A DNA stretch of 64,000 nucleotides from Alnus glutinosa (Eukaryota; Streptophyta; Magnoliopsida; Fagales; Betulaceae), in assembly GCF_958979055.1 (NCBI RefSeq), contig NC_084888.1:12194804-12258803 (forward strand), in the 5' to 3' direction. Below, one piece after another: positions 33,042 through 44,604 of this stretch. The stretch's first letter is position 1; each line of letters starts with the position of its first letter. The position numbers were made by a program, and so were the translations under genes. The notes beneath the pieces are model-generated. The model did no database searches and was not told the DNA's origin. It saw only the letters and a list, made by a program, of their open reading frames with translations.

Positions 33042-36000
33042 CTATGTAGTAAAAACAGGTGGGAGCAATATTGATCGCCGGCCCTTCACCGGAGTTTTTG
33101 TGTCTGGAAAATTACCGTCATTGTCGACGAGATCCTCCACAGAGCCATCCTGTGCTACATGCGCAGGGTACGTTACGAGGTGCACGCCTTCCATGTCTAC
33201 CACTTCTTCACCGCTGTAAATTCTCCACATCTGATCTCCGATACAACGCATTTTCTGCACGCATTCCAGACTTTGAGGCTCTGATCGGAACAATTCTTCA
33301 GCGCGTCCGGTGTGCTCGAACCACAGTGACATACGGTACGCATGAATATCACCACCACTCATTTTGTCTTCCCCATTTTTGGACGTCTGGTAGCATCCTA
33401 TTGCAATCTCGGTGTCGCGTTGGCCATCCATGGATCGCTGATTTACATTTGCAGATCCTATCAAAATGTAGAGGTCGTCCACTGAAACATATATAAATAG
33501 AGCTAATTAAAATCAACAAATACATTAATTGTCAATATATAATTAATCGCGATTATATATAGACAGAAACTACAGGAAAACAAAGAACTCTTTGTGACAG
33601 TGCCCTTTTATTTAGGCTAATTAGTACTTCTTAAAGGCTTAATTAACAAACTATATATTTAACAATGAAATTACCAAGAAGATAAGAGAAAACCAAAACA
33701 AACCCCTAATGAAGCTCATTGCAATTAAATTGTTGGCAAAACTTTTACTTAACCCCTTAAATTATGTACGATTTTCAATCTCTTCCTAAATTTTATAAAT
33801 TTGCATTTCAACCCCTTTCATAATTCATTTACCTTTTACCGTTTAAATTTTTTGCTTAAGTTAGACGGCTAACTAGTAGAATTTTCGCTATACCCCATAA
33901 GATTTATAAAAATACATTTATACCCCCTAGTTTCAAAAAATATATATAAAAAAAAAAAAAAACAAAAAATAAATAATATAAAAATCAGAAAAATAGGCAA
34001 ATCCACCGACACACCGTTGGTATTTTTTGCAATTTTTATTTTATAAAGGGGTATTTTGGTCATTTTTGTTTTATCTGTTAGAATTTAACAAACAAACAAA
34101 AAAAAATTCCCAACAAATGGGATAATTGAAAAGAGCTAAAAGATTAAAACCCCACATTACCAAATTTTTAAAATTCAAGGAAAGATTGAAATTCGATAAT
34201 TAATTTAAGGAGGTTAAAAGTGAACTTTTCCTAAAATTTAACCAAGACGTCAAGGTATTAATATAAAGTAATGCTATATATCATTTATTTGTTCTCTTTT
34301 TATCCTCTCAAAATTAATGTAGCTCTTAAAATCACCATTGATCGAATTTAAAATCACCATTGATCGAATTTATAATAAATCATTATTAGATTTTGATCCA
34401 ATGGTAATTTTAAGAGCCACATTAATTTTAGGAAAATAAAAGGAGGACAAAGGGATAATATGCAACATTACTAGAAGATCAATTATAGTCATACCTATCA
34501 TGAGCTTGGAGTGTACATAAACCATGAACCTCCTATGCTTTTGAGCGCTCCAATATTGTGTTGACGGGTGTGGGGGATGCGGAGGATGAAACTCCTCATT
34601 ACCCTTCTCTTCTCTATTTGCCAGGCAGAAGAAATTCAAGTAGTCTCTTGGGTGCCCCGGCTCTCCACTCTCTTGTATTGCTTCTCCTATCAACTTATAC
34701 ATCATTGACATCGTTTCTCTTGTCCAGTGCAGTATATCTTGAACCACTTCACTCTCCGGCCCCCCTTCTGGCCACATTGGTATCACAATATAAACTGCAA
34801 ACCTCTCCTTTGCTCTGATCTTGCTCGCCACCTTGAGCGCAATCTCAATGGGGATCAAATTCCGGCACCCGCAATGTCTATCTTTCTCCCACAAACGACA
34901 CCCTCCAATAAAATACTGGTTCTCGATATATATGAACCTCTCTGCCCGCCTTATTGCTTCTACGTAAGCTTCATGTATGCTCTGCTCCACGGTCAAGTTT
35001 CTGAACATTTGGGTAGCCGACAAATGGTCGATTGATCGAAATACTTGAACTTTCCAGTTCCTCTCAGAGGAAATCTTGCTTAGATTCGATAAGGTGGTGG
35101 CGGGGACTAGCAAAGAAGGATCGCATTGCTTACTCCATCGCTGCTCGAAGTTTGTCAATACATCCCAAGCGGCTTCGCCGGTGATACAAGCGTGAGCGTC
35201 GTGCCATGGCTCCCTCGGCCCTCCTCTGTGAAGGCTAGCTCCTGCAATACTTGTCTGGTAAAAATCATGACAGTGGGATTCTGTATTGAGCGTGCGAAAG
35301 ATAGAATGCTTTTCTGTGTCGTAGCGGCCATCGTAGAGATCTAATCCGCCGACAAAACTCATAATTTCTCTGTTGCTCGGATTAATGTGCGACCGGGTGT
35401 CCACCGTTATGGTTTTCTGATGGTGAGAGAAGAGCGGGGGGGCCTTTGGGTGTAATCTGCGGCTCAATTTGCATACTACTTTGGTGTTTGTGAAGTAGGC
35501 TAAGGAATCTTCGTCGTGTGTTCTCATTAGTCCTTCATTCTTGATAAGTGGTAGGGAGGTTTCATCGTCCCAAAGCATAATTCTCACTGCTACACCTTCC
35601 TCTGCTTTCTGCTTCAACAATTCCCCAAGCTTTACTCCTTTTGCGTGTGGAATATCAGTTTGAGAATCCCGAACCTGCTTAAAAGCATATTAGTGAATCT
35701 GTATCAAGCTATTCAAATTTCTTATAAATTTTAATCCAAAAATCTACTTTTTTGATCTTATCTATCACTTTTGAAAAATTTCTTACATCAAACTCTTTAA
35801 AAATTTCTCTATTTTAACTAGATATTATTATTTATTGGTTTTGTGAGACCAACCACTTTAACTGCCTCTCCCTCTTAATCTCATTCCCAATCCACTTCAT
35901 CACGAACAAACCCATCTTTCTCAAAAACCAAATAGGAAAACATGAATCAACACCCTAACTGACCCACTACAATACCCAGCCTCAATCCACGCCCCCAATC

Positions 36001-37229
36001 TCCTCAAGATAATCTGGAAGATTGTAGATATCATGGAGATACTGTTTTAGGGAATACTGAAATAAGAACTAAAATAAGAACTAGGACACGTGTTGCCCAA
36101 TGGATGATGCTTGCAAGATAAGGTTGTCCGAAGCCCTTTCTTCTTGGTTTCTTGTCTGCAATCTCGGGCTCATAGCAACTGCTCAAAATTATCTAATTAA
36201 GATAATTTTGTATTTTATAAATTTTGCAGTGTATAAGAGACATTTTACTTATTAACCGTTTAATTTAACCCTAAATTAATCTTAATGATAGAGGTGACAT
36301 TGTAAACATTTAAAATATGAAAACCTCACATTGTAACTTTTTAAATTTTAAAAATATGATTGCAAAAATGTCTAAACATTGTGGGGGTAAGTAAAGTTTA
36401 TTCGAAATATTAAAATAAAAAAAAAATTAAAAAAAATTAAAAAAGAAGAAGAAAAAAGAGAGTACTAGATGGGTTTTCAATATTTTACCAGCACCAGCTT
36501 AGGATTGAAAGACCAGCCTGCAATGTAAATAAAGTGCTTTGCACCCTCAATGGCTTTGTACACATCCTCCCACAATCTTCTTGGAGCCCCACGAGGATCA
36601 AAGCATGGAGGCTGGAACGTAGAGAGATGGTGAGCGTCCTGATAAAGCGTCACATGACAATTTGACCGTTGCGGAAACGAGGCGCCCCTCATCCCCTGGA
36701 AATCTCCATTACTGAGTATCTTTCTCCAGCTCAGTTCGAACGCTGCCGGTTTAAACCACAACATGAATCGCAGTTTCAGTTCTGGATTCGGTCTTCCGTT
36801 TTCCGTGAGGAGAGGAAAGAAGCCAGTAATCAAGCTTGCTTCGTTGAGAATCCGATGGGCCTGGATGGTGATCTTTCCCAAGATGGAGCATGATGTTTTC
36901 ATCGTGATGGTGATGGTTGAATCGGATGGATGAGCGCAGAGGATATGAAAGGTCTCGTTCCAAACGCGGTCGAGTTCGTTTCTGGTCTGTGCTTCCTTCT
37001 TGTCATCCAGCTCTATGGTCACATGGGCAGGCTTCCCGCTTGCAAATATACACTGCAAAATGGCAGACGGCGTGACATACATACATACATACATACATGC
37101 AGGCATATATCCATCCATATATACATAATTAACAGTACTTACGTTGAAAGGGGATGGCGGTGTATAAAGCGTGGCATGGAAGATGGTAGCTTCCAGTGTT
37201 CCATGGAGAAAGCTGTGCTTTCCCTCCAT
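33042..37229 (-). CDS. PLDEPSILON: Phospholipase D epsilon
   Basis: Four exons: 37229-37143, 37052-36489, 35674-34495 and 33481-33042, all GT-AG with phases 0, 0 and 1, giving 756 aa (Arabidopsis PLD epsilon is 762 aa from memory). The enzyme hydrolyses membrane phospholipids to phosphatidic acid. PLD epsilon acts at the plasma membrane and promotes growth under nitrogen limitation. An N-terminal C2 domain (about 10-150) is followed by two catalytic HKD motifs, both intact: H302-x-K304-x4-D309 (HHQKTITVD) and H605-x-K607-x4-D612 (HSKLMIVD). IENQYF and GSANVNQRSMDG are conserved. Local signatures (FHILCAHPSDSTITITMKT, FPQRSNCHVTLYQDAHH, LPPVFTT at the end) point to PLD epsilon rather than alpha1. 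No defect seen. Introns 2 and 3 are large, and intron 3 holds two MITEs. Confidence 0.95.
33724..34241. mobile_element. MITE-like inverted repeat in PLD epsilon intron 3
   Basis: The left AAATTGTTGGCAAAACTTTTAC and the right end on the minus strand (AAATTTTAGGAAAAGTTCAC) are related. Similarity extends about 100 bp (TTTCAATCT.TTCCT.AATTTTA.AAATTTG). The centre includes an A-rich run and no ORF. TSD not resolved. Confidence 0.6.
34267..34472. mobile_element. Hairpin MITE in PLD epsilon intron 3
   Basis: AGTAATGCTATATATC on the left pairs with GATAATATGCAACATTACT on the right. AAAATTAATGTAGCTCTTAAAA pairs with TTTTAAGAGCCACATTAATTTT. A 20-bp unit (AAAATCACCATTGATCGAAT) is repeated directly near 34330-34370. 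The right end overlaps the region just upstream of the intron donor at 34494. Confidence 0.7.
37080..37100. repeat. (CATA)n microsatellite in PLD epsilon intron 1
   Basis: About five CATA repeats beginning ATACATACATAC. Confidence 0.9.
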
Positions 37230-37745
37230 TGCTGTAGCCTTTAAAACGATGCTGTTTCAAAGAGAGAGAAGGTTTGGTTGGATATTGCTTTTGACATGTA
37301 GGGGGAAGTGTCATGTCATTGTTCAGTACTTATAAATGTTGCTGCAATTGAAGAAGCAACAGAAACTTGGAATGCAATTGAATATGTCGGCGCGCGGTTG
37401 GAAAAACTTGTAAAATTTTCCATCCCCATTCTTCAAGTCTAGATCACACGTTTCTACTTCACGTTGAAGTTTCTTAAACTCAAATCACACCTTTCCTGGC
37501 CACAAGCTAGAATAATGACATCAAGGACTTGCATATATATATATATACGCACAGACTTAATTAACAGATTTTTGTAGAAATTCTGGGTCAGTTTACCGAT
37601 TCAGCTCTGACTAGATGACATTATCATCGAATTAGACAAACCGTTAAACCAAGTAATTACGAACTTGCATGGCTCACGGGTAGTGCTAGTAATGTTTTAA
37701 ACGATTCATGAATTTGATACGAATTCAACATAAAATTAAAGGATT
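37230..37745 (-). promoter_or_regulatory. PLD epsilon upstream region
   Basis: An AGAGAGAGAAGG tract (CT-rich on the coding strand) at 37259-37270 fits a 5' UTR. ACTTATAAATGTTG at about 37328-37341 gives a TATTTATAA-like TATA box on the minus strand about 100 bp upstream of the ATG. Inferred from composition and spacing. Confidence 0.4.
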
Positions 37746-37747
37746 AT

Positions 37748-38140
37748 TGTTGACATATATAGTCTTGTACATATACTTCGACACGACCCAAACTCGAAAC
37801 GCGACATAATGGTATGTGATTTTTTACATGATCCCCGAACTCGACATAAATTCAATATAAATTTAAAGGGTTAGGGTACGGTTGAAGTATTTGACTTGTT
37901 TAATTAAATGAGTCTGGTTAAAATTGACATATATATAGTCTTATACTCATGTCTCGACACGACCCGAACCCAAAACGGCACATAATGGCAGGCAATTTTT
38001 TAACATGACCCTCGAACCCGACATAAACCAAATACAAAATTAGAGGGTTATGGTTGAGAGATTTGACATGTTTAATTAAATAGGACGGATTATAGTTGAT
38101 CTATATAATCTTATACTTATGCATTGACACGATTCGAACT
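37748..38140. repeat. Tandem repeat of about 175 bp, a little over two copies
   Basis: GTTGACATATATAGTCTTGTAC (37748), its variant at about 37924 (ATTGACATATATATAGTC) and a third start at about 38096 (GTTGATCTATATAATC) mark the units. Each carries CGACACGACCC(A/G)AAC, CATAATGG and GTTTAATTAAAT. The vocabulary resembles ends of a hAT-like family seen at about 31 and 55.5 kb. Confidence 0.7.
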
Positions 38141-39960
38141 TGGCGCACGAATACGAATTATCACGCGTACTTCGAATTAATTCGTACGTTGAACACTACA
38201 AACCGTCCATTAATTCGTTGAACACGAGTATGGTTGAATTAAGTTATAGGAATATATCATTAGGTTTGCATTCATGCATGGAGACAAGCATATATGTGGG
38301 CAACAACTTGGTGGAAATAAAATATCGTCATAAATTTTCAATAGCAAAGCTTGGAAAGCTTTTACTTCCCGATACGTGTCTGGTTAGCCCAATTCTCAGA
38401 ACTGGCAAAGAACCGTTCAGCTGTTTTACTTGAACAACGCGGCTCAGGTTAATTAACTTATAATCAAAAGCTGGTCAAGGAATAAGACACGTTTTATTTA
38501 AGATGAATTTGAAGTAGTTTTAATAGGTCAAACTATAGAGAAATTCTTGATATATATATATATATAATTAGTCACTTGCTGTAACTTTTTATTCCTTCGA
38601 TCTAAAATTGAGAAAATAATAATCGGTACTACCCTATACTTATTGCAAGAAATTACATGGGGGATTTATGTGGGTGAACGTGGACTATACGAAGATTGAG
38701 TGGGTCAAAATTAACATACGTGACCGTATATATATGCGTGTCTATTGGGTTTTTCCAAAATATTTGGTCAGGCCTAGAAGCTACATGTAGCGTACGTTAT
38801 GAGCAAGTTATTCTGATAAGTTCCAAATCAGGCTAGTAGTGATGCCGTATACCCTCATCAATGGAATCATATACTACGTATATACCAATATTAGTTAATT
38901 AGTGGGACCTCAGCGTGTTAGAATAGCCGCTCGTGTATAAGTATGGGCTTGATCGGTTCTTTTTTTAAATTAACAAAGTTTGAACAAATTTTAGTCTTGT
39001 TTATTAACGATCGATCGAACTCGTATAATTTCGTATAATTTTATTTTTATTATTTTTATAATATTATTTGAATAGTTTTTCTTTTCTTCCACTTTCTCTT
39101 GATAGTTAATTTAAAGAATATTTAAACAGTATAGGAAAATGATAAAGAAAGCTATTGTATATCGGAGTGCATTTAAATAGGGAAGCAAAAAGTGGTTTAG
39201 TTTCCTAAATTAATAAAAAGTTTAAGGGAAGCGGCTGCTAATGCTCTAATATATTTAACTTGAATTTATCGTAATTATGAGTCTGGATATATATAGATAT
39301 ATGTGTGTTTATGTGTACATATATTGTGTATTGAATTTATATACATATTATAAGATAAACATATAAACTCGAGATTAGATTATTTAAGATTTTAATTAAT
39401 TTATCTAATTACTCAGAAAATAAATTTTAACCGTAGTTAAATAATTAATAACCAGTATGAATATATACACACAAAATAAAATAAAATGAGCAATCACAAT
39501 ATTTACTATATATGGCATAAATAAGTTAATTAAGTAGCTCACGAACAAACTTGAGCTCTTGTTAAAAAAAATAAAAAATGAACAGAATTTGAACAAATTA
39601 TTTAATTATGTGATAAACTCTTGTTCAAAAATAAAATAAATTAAACAAACTAAACTTTAACATTCAATACTCATATTACATCCTATATAATCTTTGCAAA
39701 TAAATTTAGTTATGGCATCGGCTGCTGCATTAATCCCTCCGCGTAAGCGTAAGGGTATCTTGAAGCTTCGTGGAATGACTGGTACAAGGTGTTGGCCAAC
39801 AAATCTGTCAGCATCTTCGATTTGTGGGTTTGTGGTGAAGTAGAATCGCAAACTATATATATATATATATATAGTTTGTTTAATGTAGGAATTTGGTGAA
39901 AAAATACCGAGGAAAGAAAGTATGATGAATGAATAATTCAACGCCCAATGATATATAACT
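38141..39960. other. AT-rich intergenic DNA with repeat remnants
   Basis: No gene recognised. Contains fragments of the GTGAACAAAC/CGTATAATT repeat family (38940-39070 and 39520-39660). A 44-codon plus-strand frame from 39713 (MASAAALIPPRKRKGILKL) and the overlapping minus-strand frame (QHLVPVIPRSFKIPLRLRGG) look less AT-rich than their surroundings, but I cannot assign either. Confidence 0.4.
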
Positions 39961-40045
39961 GTCAAGACTAATTTTGAATAAGGTTACTGTAATCTAAAAA
40001 AAATACAAAATACAAAAACAGAAGAAGAAGCTATACATTTTTATA

Positions 40046-40350
40046 GGATTAGGCTCAAGGGGCATTTGTGATTGTGATTTCATAGACAATAAGTGTGATT
40101 TTAAACCAAATCGCATGACATAAATCGTTTGGGAACTGCGTTTTTAAAAATTGCAATTTGAAAACGCAAAAAATCTGCATTTTCAAACTGCAAGTAAGAG
40201 AGTGTTTTTTTGAAAACGCGGGATTTTAAAGGCTAAACTACGATTTTGCCAAACGCTTAATTGCGTTTTTAAAAATCACTTTTTCATATCGCGCATTTTA
40301 AAATTATTATTTTAAATCGCACTTTTTGAAATCACAAACCCATACTAGGA
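40046..40350. mobile_element. MITE-like inverted repeat rich in GCGTTTTTAAAAA
   Basis: The left GGCATTTGTGATTGTGATTTC and the right GAAATCACAAACCCAT are inverted. Internal CGTTTTTAAAAATTGC and GCGTTTTTAAAAATCAC motifs repeat. Noncoding. Confidence 0.55.
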
Positions 40351-40549
40351 GTTGAGAAATGGATTCTAAAGAATCTAACCCGTATACTATGATGTAAGAC
40401 TTACGATGCTTTAGGTTCTATTCTTTTTTCTTTTCTTTTCCTTTTTAATTTAAGTACAAAGAGTAGCAACAAAACTAAAGAACAAAAGAAGAAAGAGGGA
40501 GAATCTTTTCCACTGCAAATAGAAAAAGAACTAGTAAAATGGGAAAGGA

Positions 40550-40970
40550 TGGAAATGCAACCAAAAAATATTCTAGTTGCGGCCCAAATTGACACATGAT
40601 AAGCATAGAAGTTTACACTTCAGTTAACTTTTCGAACTGTCCGGCTAATGAAAGTTAAAATAATGGAATGAATAACGGAAATAGTGAAAGCAATCAACCA
40701 GTCTTGAGTGATGGCGAGCAATTGAAGAGCAAGAGCAATTGTAACCTAGTCACCTTCCAAAATAAAATGAGATAAGCTTGGAGGGATTGCCAAATGATTT
40801 GCCAAGAGAGCTGCGAGAGCTTCACCAAAAATAAGAGTGCAGGGAGAAAAATATTTAATAATATAACCTCTAGAATCTTTACAGACTGCTGCTTGCGTAG
40901 ATAAGGTATCTCTAATAGCTGTATCATAGTTGATCTTGAAAAAATGAGCAGAAAGAAACTGCCACAATTC
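40550..40970 (-). pseudogene. LINE-associated RNase H-like domain fragment
   Basis: The minus strand gives FKINYDTAIRDTLSTQAAVC, then LIFGEALAALLANHLAIPPS and LSHFILEGD, after which a frameshift leads to a continuing QLLAITQDWL-like part. This is the pattern of the RVT_3 RNase H domain at the C-terminus of plant LINE reverse transcriptases (EA-A-x-A and ILEGD blocks). Stops and a frameshift make it a dead 3' fragment. T-rich DNA at 40410-40445 may be the remnant of its tail on the minus strand. Confidence 0.75.
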
Positions 40971-41075
40971 ACAATAAATAGAAAGTTTAATCTTTCAAGC
41001 ATAAGGAAGTTCCAACACAATTTTGTTGATATAACAAGATATAACAACACATTCTCTTGAATATCATAAATAAAT

Positions 41076-42271
41076 AGGAAAATTGAAATATTGGTTTATG
41101 TGGTTGGCCTAAATTATAAATTTCTCCATGTGGTATAAAATTTAACTCAGGCGTCCCTGTGTTAGGCGATAATGAAAATTTACTCCCTAAAGTCAATTTT
41201 CGTCCACAAACTTGACAAAAACCGTTAGGTTGTCACTTCAGCTCAAGAAAAACGTGACACGTGTCACACTTTAATAATAACAATAATAATAATAAATATA
41301 TAAAACTAAAAAATTATTTAAAAAAAAAAAAAAAAAAAAAAAGAAAGAAAAAAGAGGAAGGGTGTGGCCTGCAGGCCACCCCATGGGATCTAGAGGTGAA
41401 GGCTACCTCCTCTGTTAATAATCTCTTTTTCTTGATCAGTTGTTTCGAACCCACTCGCATTTTTAAACTGGAAAACCACACTGCCATCAGAACACTGCCA
41501 AAACCACCAAATGTAGCAACAAGAAGAAAGTGAAAGGACAACGAAAACAAATTTCTAACTTTCCTTTTGGAAGCTGAAAAAAGTGAGGAAAAAGAAAGAA
41601 AATAGAAATTGGGTATCATTATTTATTAACCTTAGTGGACGAAGGCGAGTGTTGTGGTAGAATTTTCTGGAAGAAAAACTTTTATCTTCAAAAAACAAAT
41701 ATTCGGCAACTCTTCCTTCCTTTTCTTAGTTATCAAACATAAACCCAATACCATACCAACAAGAATTAGAGACTTGAATGGCGTACTGGTTGTGGCAAGA
41801 AGTTCGAAATCAGCAGATGAAGAGGCGGACGGTGAGATGGGATTGGAAAGCATCAGGAGGTGCCTTGGCCTTCTGTTCGGAGCACCAATTGGAGAAGTCG
41901 TAGAAGAAAAAATCCTGAGCGTGTGGAAAGGTTTAGAGGATAGGTGGCTTGCGGACGGGCCACCCCTAGATCCCATGGGGGTGGCCTGCGCCTGGGGGTG
42001 GCTGCCAACCAGGGCTGGCCAGCATCCACTCCTTTAAAAAAAAAAAAAATTAGTTTTATATTTTTTTTCTTTATTAAAATGTAACACGTGTCACATTTTT
42101 ATTAGACTCACATGAAAATCTGACGGTTTCTGTCAAATTAGTGGATGAAAATTAATTTCAATGAGTAAATTATCATTATCGCTTATCACAGAGACCTTTG
42201 AGTTAATTTTTATACCATAAAGAGTAATTTATAATTTAGGCCAACCACAAGAATAAATGGCAATTTTTCCT
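41076..42271. mobile_element. 1.2-kb TIR element with about 250-bp arms and a unique centre
   Basis: The left end AGGAAAATTG and the right end CAATTTTTCCT are inverted, and the arms match over 250-300 bp: GGCCTAAATTATAAATT with AATTTATAATTTAGGCC, ACGTGACACGTGTCACA with its partner, and an inner GGCCACCCCATGGGATCTAG pair (41375 and 41970). AAATAAAT flanks it on both sides (41068-41075 and 42272-42279), an 8-bp TSD in low-complexity DNA and so not decisive. Between the arms lies about 550 bp of non-repetitive sequence. Confidence 0.72.
41396..41955. other. Non-palindromic centre of the TIR element, possible captured fragment
   Basis: This part lies between the inner inverted arms and has no partner within the element. 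It has open frames on both strands (41654-42037 plus, 41632-41976 minus) and splice-like sites. I cannot name a source gene. Confidence 0.4.
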
Positions 42272-42324
42272 AAATAAATAAACAATCCATGAGCATTGGC
42301 ATACTCTACCAAGTATTTAGTGGC

Positions 42325-42420
42325 AGTCCCCAAGGAGTAGCTCAATCAGTTGGGGACCACACCTTATAAAGCGGAAGTCACTAGTTCGAATCACTCCTCT
42401 TGTGTGGACATGTCAAAAAA
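42325..42420 (+). mobile_element. tRNA-derived SINE fragment
   Basis: AGTAGCTCAATCAGTTGGGG is a Pol III box A and CACTAGTTCGAATC a box B. They are separated by about 30 bp, then TGTGGACATGTC and a short A run. The same ending (GACATGTC then A) occurs in the minus-strand SINE at 44.4 kb. ACCAAGT on both sides (about 42309 and 42423) may be the TSD. It does not fold into a full tRNA. Confidence 0.7.
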
Positions 42421-42429
42421 AGGTACCAA

Positions 42430-43580
42430 GTGGCAAATTGGGCATTTCCATAGCCCTAATAGAAACAAGTGTAGCTTAATGAACCATTATTACACATACA
42501 AGGCCCAAGGGGGCATCATAAAAAACAATGGTTCTATGATAATGTAAACACCAAGACCCATAAAGAAAAGATAGTGAAAACCCCAAATCATCTCTATATG
42601 CTAGATCTTATCTTTTTAAATAGGGTTAAAAGTTATTTTGGTTCATGTGCTTTGAACTATTATCGAATGGCCATATCGATTTTAAAATCGGATTTGGCTT
42701 ACGTACTGTAAAAAAAATTTGTGTTGTAGTTTTTTCAATGGTTTAGATTTAATTCCAAGTTTTCTATGAGAAAAATAGAGAGAAATCAAATCTATACCGT
42801 TGAGAAAAAGAGAGAGAAATTAAATCTATATCATTGAAAAAACTATAGCACATATATTGTAGTTATTTTTATAACACCTACGCAAAATCATTAAAGAAAC
42901 TATCTCATGAGGTACTTGGGGTTGTCTAATTATTGGAGTTAGTCCATCCGTCCATTTTATATCCAAAAACTTAATGGCCACGCCAAATATGTTAGCAACT
43001 ACCATGTGTTTCATAAGTTACGTTATCATTATTTAAAAATAAAAAATTAAAGAGATTATAAAAATAAAAATAAAATAAAATAAATAATGAGTTAAAAAAT
43101 GTGAGATCCACCTCGCCACCCTCGGCTGTGGATCTCTCCCTTGGGTGGGGGATCTCCGCGACCCACCCACTGGTCACAAGTGAAATCTCAACAAATATTA
43201 TGGATTACTTCTTTCTTATAACTTTGGGGCTTAAAATTAGGGTTTTGTGTTGGCTGGAATTAACATGGCAGTGCGTTTGGTATGATGTGGCTAGATTCAT
43301 TAGTCTGTTTTTCTTCTATATAAGTTGCTTCATTAATGTATGTAGATTTGGTAACAAAATCATACATGGCAAGGCATCTCCTACAAAATCATTCAACCAA
43401 GCATCAACTTAATTAGCTGCCAAATTTGTGCTGGTATACACACCTTCTCTTCAATTCATGTTCGAGAGACTAATCTCATGTCCTTTTCCCTTTCGACAGA
43501 GCTCCATTCTCGTCATTTGATGTATTTCCCTCCGCCTCATCGCGTTGGTTGGTCCGCTGCACGCTATGGTAAGACGATTC
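42430..43580. other. Intergenic DNA, nothing recognised
   Basis: AT-rich with small repeats, for example AGAGAAATCAAATCTATACCGTTGA repeated in diverged form at 42779 and 42813. No gene or bounded element seen. Confidence 0.5.
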
Positions 43581-43584
43581 TAGC

Positions 43585-43684
43585 TTCTGCATGTTGAGTT
43601 GCATCATCATGTTCAGATTCTGTTACATCAATTGTTCTGCATGTTGAGTTGCATCATCATGTTCAGATTCCGTGAGATCAAACT
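43585..43684. repeat. 50-bp tandem duplication
   Basis: TTCTGCATGTTGAGTTGCAT starts at 43585 and again at 43635. The unit continues CATCATGTTCAGATTC and the copies are nearly identical. Confidence 0.93.
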
Positions 43685-43689
43685 GCAAC

Positions 43690-44390
43690 TAGAGCTCGAT
43701 TGTTGAAATTCTTTGGTTCTGAGGATTGGGCTGGGTAGAAGGCCTAAGATCTTATGGAATTCTCTCATTTTGTTGATTGGGTGGGATGGGTAATGCGACA
43801 TTGTCTCTTAGATTACTCATCGATCTAGTTTTTGGCATACGATCTTTTTATCTTCATGAATTAACAAAAATTAGCGATTTCTGCGTACGACGCCAACTGA
43901 TGAATCAGTTGATTGCACACCAAATCTCAAATCGAGAGAATATGTGAAGAGAAAAAATGTCAAGCACAATGTGTCTTGTAGGGATCCAGGGAAGGGGGGG
44001 TTCACTTTGATGTTTTGGTCAATATTTTTATGCAGAAGTGAATGAGTTATAGGAAAATTGGAAAAGAAGAATGATTGGCTAGAATGTACATACCTTTTGA
44101 GTGATTCCCTTCACTTCTATTTATGGAGTGTTTTCCTGCACTTCGTCGGATAGAAAGTCAATTTGATTTCGCGGCCTCCACTTCGGTAGACATATGTTCT
44201 TTAGCCCTCAAAAAATAAATGGGTTTTAGTAGTCCAAGAAATTATGATACAGTAGACACAACATTTCTTTACCGTTTGTGCGCTCATATTTCTCTGTCTA
44301 GCTGGGTTCAGTCAATTCATAAGGCTTATTGAAATGGGCCTGCTTGGGGACTTACGCGAATTAAGTGGTTAAAGAAGCCCGCTTCTCGAA
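43690..44390. other. Intergenic DNA with an LTR-like segment
   Basis: TGCGTACGACGCCAACTGATG at about 43882 and the following TCAAATCGAGAGAATATG resemble LTR or leader DNA, but no matching second copy, PBS or PPT is visible. No ORF. Confidence 0.35.
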
Positions 44391-44395
44391 GAATT

Positions 44396-44510
44396 TTTTT
44401 TTTTTTTTTGACATGTCTACTCAAGAGGGACAGTGAAGATTCGAACTAGTAACATCCACTTCATGAGGCGTACGTAATCTCTAGCCGATTGAACTACACC
44501 TTAATTGGGG
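44396..44510 (-). mobile_element. tRNA-derived SINE with poly-A tail (minus strand)
   Basis: On the minus strand: GGTGTAGTTCAATCGGCTAG (box A), TTACTAGTTCGAATCTTC (box B), then CTACTCAAGAGG-like spacer, GACATGTC and about 18 A (plus-strand T run at 44393-44410). CCGCTTCT is found on both sides (about 44382 and 44512), a possible TSD. It belongs to the same family as the copy at 42.3 kb. Confidence 0.75.
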
Positions 44511-44604
44511 ACCGCTTCTTGGAGACTTATTCTATTGGATTCCAATACCAATGGTAAATGCAACGTAGAATATCTTAAATGAGAAGAAGAAGAAGAAGAA
44601 CTAT

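Noticed and set aside
33059..33496. 145-codon plus-strand frame
   Set aside because: Antisense to the last exon of PLD epsilon, whose HKD-side residues and junction phase are clear.
39657..39965. Minus-strand frame ending in an LRLRGG-like stretch, considered as ubiquitin
   Set aside because: The remaining residues do not match ubiquitin, and there is no 76-residue unit.
42330..42400. tRNA gene candidate
   Set aside because: Boxes A and B are present, but the acceptor stem does not pair and the 3' part is a SINE tail.
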